The notes beneath the pieces are model-generated. The model did not search any database. It had not been told where the DNA came from and saw nothing but the letters and a program-made list of their open reading frames with translations. The position numbers were made by a program, and so were the translations under genes. From positions 1 through 12,289 of the forward strand of contig CALAJG010000192.1 in NCBI GenBank assembly GCA_937923375.1: DNA of 12,289 nt, written 5' to 3'. Positions 6,578 to 12,289 of this stretch are shown here, piece by piece; positions within the stretch are counted from its first letter, which is position 1; the number at the start of each line of letters is the position of its first letter. The DNA comes from an uncultured Leucothrix sp. (GTDB lineage Bacteria > Pseudomonadota > Gammaproteobacteria > Thiotrichales > Thiotrichaceae).

Positions 6578-7234
6578 CTAACCTGCAATATCTTGTCCGG
6601 TCTTTTCCCAGTCTGCCAAAAACGCCGCTAAGCCTTTATCGGTCAAAGGATGTTTAACCAAGGCTCGTAATGTTGACGGTGGAATAGTGGAGACATCAGC
6701 ACCGATTAAGGCGGCAATTTTCACATGGCTAACCGAACGAATTGACGCCACTAAGATTTCTGTTTTGAAGTCGTAGTTGTCGTAGATCGTGCGGATCTCT
6801 TGAATCAGATCCATACCATCCGTGCCAATGTCATCAACACGACCAACAAATGGCGAGATGTAGGTAGCACCCGCTTTAGCAGCAAGCAATGCCTGATTCG
6901 CTGAAAAACACAGGGTTACGTTGGTTTTGTGTCCGGCGTCCGTTAATGATTTACAGGCTTTGAGGCCATCAAGTGTCAACGGTAACTTAATGCAAATATT
7001 GTCTGCGATGTCACCTAAAACGGCGGCTTCTTTCATCATCTGATCATATTCTGTTGCAGCGACTTCTGCCGAAACAGGCCCATCCACAATACCGCAGATC
7101 TCTTTGGTCACTTCGATAATATCCCGACCAGACTTGAGGATTAGTGACGGGTTGGTAGTTACTCCATCCACTAAACCCAACGCGTTTAATTCCCGGATAT
7201 CATCGACGTCAGCCGTATCAACAAAAAACTTCAT
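6578..7234 (-). CDS. Transaldolase of the small FsaA/TalC/MipB class
   Basis: A 218-residue TIM-barrel aldolase, the size of the fructose-6-phosphate aldolase/TalC family. Visible features are FVDTADV with Asp6, GVTTNPSLI, Schiff-base Lys83 in ICIKLPLT, TNVTLCFSANQALLAAKAGA, and SPFVGRVDDIG. The residue matching Gln59 of E. coli FsaA is Glu57 (SAEVAATE), and the one matching Tyr131 is Phe129 (SPFVGR). Glu and Phe at these places are what transaldolases carry, so I predict dihydroxyacetone transfer between sedoheptulose-7-P and glyceraldehyde-3-P in the pentose phosphate pathway, rather than free dihydroxyacetone aldol chemistry. Automatic pipelines may name it fsa. AAGG lies 7 nt before the ATG. 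The gene is monocistronic, convergent to the methyltransferase, with a terminator at 6479-6516. Confidence 0.93.
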   Translation of the reverse strand: MKFFVDTADVDDIRELNALGLVDGVTTNPSLILKSGRDIIEVTKEICGIVDGPVSAEVAATEYDQMMKEAAVLGDIADNICIKLPLTLDGLKACKSLTDAGHKTNVTLCFSANQALLAAKAGATYISPFVGRVDDIGTDGMDLIQEIRTIYDNYDFKTEILVASIRSVSHVKIAALIGADVSTIPPSTLRALVKHPLTDKGLAAFLADWEKTGQDIAG

Positions 7235-7558
7235 ATCTAAACCTTATTAATTACAACAGTTAAAAATTTTATGAGCCTATAAGCCTTTGCTTTTCGCATC
7301 ACTTAGTGAAATATTTCGCTCGCACCTTGTCCAGATAATAGCGAGGTTTGATTACCAACAAAAGCAAATCCGTGTTTTGAGTTTAAGTTACACTCGGCCA
7401 GCGTTAGTGTTTATTCAGATTAACACGGCCAAGTAACACTTAAACGTTTGGTAATCTCAATTTATTAAAAATTCGTGCAGAATAATATTCTAGTCTGTGC
7501 AATTTCTAACCAGACGAGTTATGGATATCCGCTTAAAAATTATAGGGGTTTAAAATTT
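7235..7558. other. Intergenic spacer between divergent transaldolase and LysM genes
   Basis: These 324 bp hold no convincing gene. They must contain the 5' control regions of both divergent genes, but I find no clean -35/-10 pair. AT-rich candidates include GATAAT at 7334-7339 and the palindromic GAATAATATTC near 7480-7490. The main structure is the imperfect inverted repeat at 7381-7445, listed separately. The ribosome site AGGGG for the LysM gene is at 7544-7548. A frame running from 7475 into the LysM gene adds 28 residues ahead of a good signal peptide and is not credible. Confidence 0.6.
7381..7445. repeat. Imperfect three-block inverted repeat upstream of the LysM gene
   Basis: Outer arms GTTTAAGT (7381-7388) and ACTTAAAC (7438-7445) match perfectly. 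Inside lie GGCC blocks (7396-7399 and 7427-7430), then GTGTT (7408-7412) opposite AACAC (7422-7426), around a 9-10 nt loop. The blocks are separated by mismatched stretches. No T-run follows, so it is not a simple terminator. It could be a folded leader RNA or an operator, but its function is unknown. Confidence 0.4.
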
Positions 7559-8023
7559 ATGAAACGTATCACACCATTTATCCTAACCGCTTTCTCAGCG
7601 TTAGCTTTATCATTTTCTGTCTCCACATTTGCAGACAATACTGACAGTGATGGTTTTATTATATTCGAGGCTCAAACTAGTGACGAGTCTCAAACATCAA
7701 GCGATAACGCAACATCTTCCCAAGCGGCTGCTCCTGTTAAAAAGCCTAAACTAAAAAAAGCCAAAAGAGCGAAGAAAGCAAAAAACAAGCCGCGTAAAAG
7801 AGCTAAGCGAGCTGTACGAAAAAAACGCATTACCAGAACGACCCGAGCTAAGCGCAGCAGTAACCTTAGAAGAGCTTCAAGCTACCGAGTGAAAAAAGGT
7901 GACACACTTTATCGCATTTCCGTAAATTCAGGTGTTGGTCTGAGCCGTTTGATCAAACTCAATAAGCTTCATGGAAGCAAGAAGCATAATATACAAGCAG
8001 GCCAAAAGATTCGCCTTCGTTAA
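7559..8023 (+). CDS. Exported LysM-domain protein with a highly basic linker
   Basis: A 154-residue protein beginning at the ATG at 7559, supported by AGGGG at 7544-7548. Residues 1-25 are a Sec signal peptide (KRITPFILTAFSALALSFS, cleavage near TFA/DN). Residues 26-56 are rich in Asp, Ser, Thr and Gln. Residues 60-108 are dominated by Lys, Arg and Ala (for example KKPKLKKAKRAKKAKNK), much like histone H1 tails. Residues 109-154 are one LysM domain: YRVKKGDTLYRIS, LIKLNKL, IQAGQKIRLR. LysM binds N-acetylglucosamine-containing glycans, so the protein probably sits on peptidoglycan in the periplasm. There is no catalytic domain. The basic linker might bind anionic cell-wall polymers, lipopolysaccharide or nucleic acid. 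A terminator follows, and the gene appears to stand alone. Confidence 0.87.
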   Translation: MKRITPFILTAFSALALSFSVSTFADNTDSDGFIIFEAQTSDESQTSSDNATSSQAAAPVKKPKLKKAKRAKKAKNKPRKRAKRAVRKKRITRTTRAKRSSNLRRASSYRVKKGDTLYRISVNSGVGLSRLIKLNKLHGSKKHNIQAGQKIRLR

Positions 8024-8050
8024 ACTGTTCTAGCAATTCACAACGTCAAT

Positions 8051-8091
8051 ACTAGTGGTGCGGTTTTCCTATCCTGCCACTAGTTTTATTT
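8051..8091 (+). terminator. Intrinsic terminator of the LysM gene
   Basis: ACTAGTGG (8051-8058) pairs with CCACTAGT (8077-8084), an 8-bp stem that two G-U pairs may extend. The loop is about 14-18 nt, and TTTTATTTA follows on the plus strand. It starts 27 nt after the LysM stop codon. Confidence 0.7.
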
Positions 8092-8230
8092 AGTCCCTCC
8101 AGGCTAAAACCTTTTAATAAAGCTCATCATTTCTTGGTATGCCAATTATGCCGCAAATTCAATGACATTAATTGTATAGAACAAAATGAGGTACGTAAAT
8201 CATTTTTCGGCATTCAACCTTTTTTCTCGC

Positions 8231-8236
8231 TATAAT
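8231..8236 (+). promoter_or_regulatory. Consensus -10 box for the di-heme protein gene
   Basis: TATAAT lies 49 nt before the TTG start of the di-heme gene, preceded by T-rich sequence. No good -35 hexamer exists at 16-18 nt (TTTCGG at 8205-8210 is 20 nt away), so an activator may be needed. Transcription would begin near 8243, giving a leader of about 43 nt. Confidence 0.42.
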
Positions 8237-8285
8237 CTAGACTCTGAAGGTATAAACTTTCACCCAACTTTAGTAGGAAGAGAAT

Positions 8286-9680
8286 TTGAAACACTCAAAC
8301 ACTTACCTTTTGATGCTCTCGGTTTGTTCAAAAAAAACATTAATTTTCTACCTATGGATGATTATTTCATTTTTTATTCCACTCAGTAGTTCTAATGCTG
8401 AAACACCTATCCTTCCCAAGCCTGCTTCAGCCAGTCATTTTATTGAAACCGATGAAGCACAGAGCCGCTTGGGACAACTATTATTCTTTGACCCCATCCT
8501 TAGCGGCAACAAAAACATTGCCTGTTCAACTTGCCATCACCCTAACTTTGCTACAGCAGATGGCGTCTCTTTATCAATCGGCGAAGGAGCAAAGGGGCTA
8601 GGGCCAAATCGACTACCTGTTGGCGGCAAAAACCGCCCTGAGCAACGCCTTCCCCGCAACGCTCCAGCACTGTTCAATCTCGGAGCTAAAGAATTTCAGG
8701 TGATGTTTCACGATGGTAGATTAGAGGCCGATAGCACTCGCAGCAGCGGTATTCGTACGCCCCTAGAAGATGAAATGATGCTAGGTTTTGATTCTGTGTT
8801 GTCCGCACAAAGCATGTTCCCGGTGCTGTCGCCGGATGAAATGGCAGGTCACTACAGCGAGAATGAAATTGCTAAAGCGGTTCGCATGGGAATTATTACC
8901 GGACCGAATGGTGCCTGGAAGAAAATCGCAGAACGCATCCAAAAAATTCCGGCATATGTCGACTTGTTTCAGGAAGCCATGCCATCGATTAAAGCTGCTG
9001 ATGATATTCGATTTACTGATATCTCAAATGTCATTGCAACGTTTATCGCCAGTGAGTGGCAGGCAGTTGACAGCCCATTCGATCGTTATTTGTTGGGGGA
9101 TAAAACCACTTTATCTGATGCGGCTAAGGCAGGATTAGACTTGTTCTATGGAAAAGCAGGCTGCTCGATTTGTCACTCCGGTACGTTTCAGACAGATCAC
9201 GCCTTTCACTCAATCGCGCTGCCAGATTTCGGACCGGGAAAAATTGGTCGTTTTGAATCAGTACCTGAAGACCTCGGGCGTGGACGCGTAACCGGCAGAG
9301 CGGAAGACCGATACCGCTTTCGCACGCCTAGCTTGCGTAATGTCAGCCTTACTGCACCCTATGGCCATAACGGCGCATTTGGCACTTTGGAGGGAATTAT
9401 CAAACATCATTTAAATCCGGCTTCATCGCTTGCAGGTTACAATTTCAGTGAGTTAGTACTCCAGAAATTTGAAGAGCGTGATGCCAAGGATTTAGATAAG
9501 CAACGTTTCAAAAGCAGGATAAACGCTTTGCTAGCATCGACTGAGCTTAAACCACAGTTTTTGACTGAACTTGAAATTACACAACTCATTGCTTTTCTGG
9601 AGGCACTGACAGATGTGAATAGGGGCAAGGGAAAACTAGGTAAACCAAACAGTGTCCCCAGTGGTTTGAAAGTTGAATAA
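8286..9680 (+). CDS. Exported di-heme cytochrome c peroxidase/MauG-family protein
   Basis: A 464-residue periplasmic di-heme c protein. The TTG start is supported by AGGAAGAG at 8275-8282. The reading then gives a long signal sequence (hydrophobic TLIFYLWMIISFFIPL, cleavage near SSSNA/ET, residue 38). Heme sites are C80-S-T-C83-H84 and C293-S-I-C296-H297. Family marks include LGQLLFFDPILSGNKNIAC, FHDGRLE, RFRTPSLRN and PYGHNGAFGTLEGIIKHH. Classical bacterial peroxidases carry a Met ligand in an M-F-x-x-P-T-L-R-N stretch. Here that place is Arg344 beside Tyr343, so a MauG-like oxidase using a tyrosine ligand is plausible. The protein may reduce H2O2 or oxidise a partner protein or small molecule. 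It converges on the sulfatase gene with a gap of 22 bp. Maturation needs the Ccm system, not visible here. Confidence 0.92.
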   Translation: MKHSNTYLLMLSVCSKKTLIFYLWMIISFFIPLSSSNAETPILPKPASASHFIETDEAQSRLGQLLFFDPILSGNKNIACSTCHHPNFATADGVSLSIGEGAKGLGPNRLPVGGKNRPEQRLPRNAPALFNLGAKEFQVMFHDGRLEADSTRSSGIRTPLEDEMMLGFDSVLSAQSMFPVLSPDEMAGHYSENEIAKAVRMGIITGPNGAWKKIAERIQKIPAYVDLFQEAMPSIKAADDIRFTDISNVIATFIASEWQAVDSPFDRYLLGDKTTLSDAAKAGLDLFYGKAGCSICHSGTFQTDHAFHSIALPDFGPGKIGRFESVPEDLGRGRVTGRAEDRYRFRTPSLRNVSLTAPYGHNGAFGTLEGIIKHHLNPASSLAGYNFSELVLQKFEERDAKDLDKQRFKSRINALLASTELKPQFLTELEITQLIAFLEALTDVNRGKGKLGKPNSVPSGLKVE

Positions 9681-9702
9681 GCTAAACACTTGCTTAGGCC
9701 AG

Positions 9703-11271
9703 TTAAGCTAACCGATCAGGAAGCGGACTTTCATCCATTTGATGCATCAAGTGGTGAGCTAACCTCTCAGTTAGTTTGAACCGTATTTCCATAAACCTGG
9801 TATCATTCCACAAATTATTTGTTTCATCCGGATCATTGTTTAAGTCATATAATTCGCCCCAATCCTGATCACGGTACATGGAAATGCGCCAGTCTTGGGT
9901 AATTAGACTTCGCACCCGTGCCGGTCTTTCAAAGCCAAATTTCGCACCGCCATCATTAAATTCAATCATGGTTTCATCTCGATGTTTATCTCCATTCCGG
10001 ATCGTTGGCAAAAAGCTTTTACCTTGAATTCCATTGTAAGAATTAAGTCCGGCACGCTGCATAATCGTAGTGGCAATATCGACAGTGGAGGCAATAGTAT
10101 TTGTTGACTTACCCGTCCGATCTGCTGGGTCAGACCAAATAAACGGCACTCGATTTAGCGACTTCATCGGCAATAAGCCTTTGAGAAGGATATTAAAATC
10201 CCCCAGATAATCACCATGGTCTGCATTGAAACAAATCACGGTATTTTCATACTGACCAGATTCTTTTAATGCTTCAATGACACGGCCGATATGATTGTCT
10301 ACACAGCTAACCATGCCAGCGGTTAATGCCATTGCTTCTTGCAGTTCACGATCACCGATCCGAATGGCTGTTTGCATGTTCATCTGCTCACCTGCCCCTT
10401 GATAATTAGCCTCCAGCCATTGCATTGGTGGTGTCGGGTTCTGATGTGCAGAGTATGGTAACCTGACTTTAAACTGCTCTGGCTGATACATATCCCAGTA
10501 TTTGCCCGGTGGGTTAAATGGATGATGCGGGTCTGGAAAAGAGACGAAGCTGAAAAACGGCTCATCTTCACTAGCGTTATTGATGTACTCAATAGCCCGA
10601 TCAGCAATCCAAGCCGTGTTGTAATGTTCATCAGGTATCGGTGTCCGGTAGGCTTGAGGACAACTGTAATTATGCGGCAATTCATTTGCAGGATCGTGCA
10701 AGTCCTTCCAGTTCGGCACATTTTCACGAAACCATTGCCCATAGTGCCCGCTCGGCTTATGACCGTGCAATGTCACCATTTCCACGTGTTGAAAACCATA
10801 GTAAGGCGTCTCAAATTCATAATGCCCATCACTGGTATATTGCTCTGGTTCTTCCTGATAATAATTGCCCGTATCTGTGCTCCAAGCTTCCTTAATTAAG
10901 CGATCACTATGATCACCATAGCGAAAAGGGGGAAGTCCGGTAAAAGGCTGCAAGTGACTCTTGCCAATCGATGCTGTGTGGTAGCCAGCTGCCGCAAGTA
11001 CATCGACAAAGGTAGTGGCAGTGAGTGGTAAACGCGCCCCATTACTGCGCAAACCATGAACACTGGGATAGCGGCCCGTCATAAACGAGGCGCGATTTGG
11101 CATACAAACAGGGGATGCTACATAGAAACTGTCAAAGCGAGTTCCGGACGCCGCAATAGAATCTATTGAAGGTGTTTTCACGACGGGGTGCCCATAGCAA
11201 CCGAGCCAATCCGCGCGGTGTTGGTCAGTCATGAAAAATAGAAAGTTGGGGCGTTTGTTTGTTTTGCGCAT
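9703..11271 (-). CDS. Formylglycine-dependent sulfatase family enzyme
   Basis: A 522-residue alkaline-phosphatase-superfamily sulfatase. The modification motif is C56-M-P-N-R60 followed by ASFMTGRYPSVHG, so Cys56 would be converted to formylglycine by a maturase not in this window. Metal and phosphate-site residues are visible in FFMTDQH (Asp16), IGKSHL (Lys104, His106), FPDPHHPF (His249/250), NADHGDYLG (Asp351, His352) and LLKG (Lys364). The end, LYDLNNDPDETNNLW, is typical of the family. No signal peptide precedes RPNFLFFMTDQ, so it appears cytoplasmic, unlike its two neighbours. Substrate could be a sulfate ester or a phosphonate/phosphate ester; motifs alone do not decide. The gene lies 64 bp downstream of the CRTAC1-like gene on the same strand and is probably co-transcribed. 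GAGAG lies 11 nt before the ATG. Confidence 0.93.
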   Translation of the reverse strand: MRKTNKRPNFLFFMTDQHRADWLGCYGHPVVKTPSIDSIAASGTRFDSFYVASPVCMPNRASFMTGRYPSVHGLRSNGARLPLTATTFVDVLAAAGYHTASIGKSHLQPFTGLPPFRYGDHSDRLIKEAWSTDTGNYYQEEPEQYTSDGHYEFETPYYGFQHVEMVTLHGHKPSGHYGQWFRENVPNWKDLHDPANELPHNYSCPQAYRTPIPDEHYNTAWIADRAIEYINNASEDEPFFSFVSFPDPHHPFNPPGKYWDMYQPEQFKVRLPYSAHQNPTPPMQWLEANYQGAGEQMNMQTAIRIGDRELQEAMALTAGMVSCVDNHIGRVIEALKESGQYENTVICFNADHGDYLGDFNILLKGLLPMKSLNRVPFIWSDPADRTGKSTNTIASTVDIATTIMQRAGLNSYNGIQGKSFLPTIRNGDKHRDETMIEFNDGGAKFGFERPARVRSLITQDWRISMYRDQDWGELYDLNNDPDETNNLWNDTRFMEIRFKLTERLAHHLMHQMDESPLPDRLA

Positions 11272-11335
11272 CTCAGATCAATCTCTCTTGTGGAATGGCT
11301 GGATCACCTGATTTTTATCATAACCGCTCGGGTCT

Positions 11336-12289
11336 TTATTTCAAAACAGTCCAAACTTCACCCGCTGAGTATTCTCGCCATTGGCCGACCGTTTGATCAG
11401 GCCATATTATGCGAACCTTGACTGACTCAGTTTCAGCTAAACCAAAATGCTGAGGCAATAAGCTTCCCCCAGCATGACCGCCACCAATGGTCACTTCACG
11501 ATAGTGAGCTTTCTCATCGGCTTTGACTTCTATCCACGCACCAATAGCATCAGTATTAGCACCTTTTTGCTTCAGTTTAATACCGATCCATTGACCGATT
11601 TCTTCAGTTACATTCTGGTAAATTTTAAAATCCGCACGTCGATTTACCACAACAAGATCTAATTTACCGTCGCCATTAAAATCTTCTAGCGCTGCACCTC
11701 GGGAGCGCTCTACATCTGCAATCCCAGCGACTTGCCCGACTTCATGAAAATTCCCTGAGGCATCTTGCAATAACAAATTATTCGGATCCTTAATCGCAAG
11801 CCCTGGCATTTGATCCACATTGCCTTTAGCAATAAACAAATCATCCAATCCGTCATTATTTACATCCCCAAACTGAGCATGCCACGCCGTCGAAGGCCTG
11901 CCTTCATCACCAAAGTATGGTCGATGTGCAATCATGCCGCGCTTGAAAGCTTCGTCAGTATATTCTGGGTTTTGCGAATCTTTTTTTAGCACCTGAAACT
12001 TCTGATCGCTCATGCTGGTTAGTAGATAGTCAGGTAAACCATTTCCAGTAATATCGCGGCTAGCAATGCCCATCCCCCATATTTTAAAAGACTGCCAACC
12101 CTCAGCTTCAGTATAAAGCGCTGGCTCTTCCTGCATTTTCCATAACTGATCGTGACCATCATGCAAATAATAATGCCGATCGTTACTGATTCTTAAGTCA
12201 GCTTTGCCCTGTCGTTTCCAGTCGGAAAATAATATCGATAAGGTGCAAAAACCTGGTGCTAGCATCAGTGGTTTATTGAAAACACCCCC
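11336..12289 (-). CDS. CRTAC1-like FG-GAP/ASPIC repeat protein, C-terminal part (cut by window edge)
   Basis: The reading frame is open to the right edge. The eight codons before the first in-window ATG (GGVFNKPL) fit the family, so that ATG at 12265 is internal and the gene starts outside the window. About 317 residues are visible. FG-GAP/VCBS-type calcium loops occur as DVNNDGLDD (in FGDVNNDGLDDLFIAKG) and DFNGDGKLD (in LEDFNGDGKLDLVVVNRR), with degenerate copies DITGNGLPD and DWKRQGKAD. The C-terminal 85 residues form an ASPIC/UnbV domain: WIGIKLKQKG..N.DAIGAWIEV, TIGGGHAGGSLLPQHFGL, VRIIWPDQTVGQW. These proteins are usually exported beta-propellers, and their molecular role is not known. 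It precedes the sulfatase gene by 64 bp on the same strand and faces the di-heme gene beyond it. Confidence 0.92.
   Translation of the reverse strand, partial: GGVFNKPLMLAPGFCTLSILFSDWKRQGKADLRISNDRHYYLHDGHDQLWKMQEEPALYTEAEGWQSFKIWGMGIASRDITGNGLPDYLLTSMSDQKFQVLKKDSQNPEYTDEAFKRGMIAHRPYFGDEGRPSTAWHAQFGDVNNDGLDDLFIAKGNVDQMPGLAIKDPNNLLLQDASGNFHEVGQVAGIADVERSRGAALEDFNGDGKLDLVVVNRRADFKIYQNVTEEIGQWIGIKLKQKGANTDAIGAWIEVKADEKAHYREVTIGGGHAGGSLLPQHFGLAETESVKVRIIWPDQTVGQWREYSAGEVWTVLK

Noticed and set aside
7475..7558. Upstream start for the LysM protein
   Set aside because: The extra 28 residues precede a complete signal peptide, and AGGGG at 7544-7548 supports the ATG at 7559.
8186..8389. 67-residue open frame starting before the di-heme gene
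   Set aside because: It spans the TATAAT at 8231 and overlaps the di-heme gene's ribosome site and signal sequence in another frame. It has no ribosome site or recognisable motif.
9670..9716. Possible terminator between the convergent di-heme and sulfatase genes
   Set aside because: Only 5-bp TAAGC/GCTTA matches in competing pairings, with no T-run on either strand.
10380..10899. Several open frames inside the sulfatase gene on both strands
   Set aside because: They are shadows of the well-supported sulfatase frame and show no motifs of their own.
1..12289. CRISPR array, insertion sequence, integrase, tRNA or rRNA
   Set aside because: No regularly spaced repeats, transposase motifs, cloverleaf sequence or rRNA-like stretches were seen on either strand.

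Overview
The window reads as a chromosomal segment of a free-living, probably marine, Gram-negative gammaproteobacterium. Grounds: exported proteins with Sec signals, a GT51 glycosyltransferase of the MtgA type, a DUF938 methyltransferase, a FemAB-like/GNAT protein, a periplasmic di-heme peroxidase, and a sulfatase next to a CRTAC1 (FG-GAP/ASPIC) protein. The last pairing is common in marine proteobacteria. The lineage is an inference from gene content; no rRNA, tRNA or other phylogenetic marker is present.

Left part (1-3971). On the minus strand a MupP/Gph-like HAD phosphatase precedes a membrane protein cut by the left edge. Divergent from them on the plus strand are an exported thioredoxin-fold protein, a second HAD phosphatase resembling the eukaryotic HDHD1/PUDP group, an orphan TIR-domain membrane protein with a C-terminal SH3-like domain, and a single-domain rhodanese behind a good sigma70-type promoter.

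Middle part (3979-8091). mtgA (minus) ends 7 bp from the rhodanese gene. A likely rhodanese terminator lies inside the mtgA 3' coding end. mtgA starts back-to-back with a FemAB-like gene (plus), and their promoters seem to overlap. The FemAB-like gene overlaps a DUF938 methyltransferase gene by ATGA. A convergent terminator region separates that pair from a small transaldolase/fructose-6-phosphate-aldolase family gene (minus), whose active-site residues point to transaldolase. After a 324-bp spacer containing an imperfect inverted repeat comes an exported LysM protein with a very basic histone-like linker and a clear terminator.

Right part (8231-12289). An exported MauG/CCP-type di-heme protein (plus) converges on a two-gene minus-strand unit: a CRTAC1-like protein, cut by the right edge, followed by a sulfatase. 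This trio looks like an accessory metabolic module, but its substrate cannot be read from the sequence. There are no insertion sequences, integrases, CRISPR arrays or phage genes. The least explained items are the TIR-TM-SH3b protein, the di-heme/sulfatase/CRTAC1 group and the basic-linker LysM protein.
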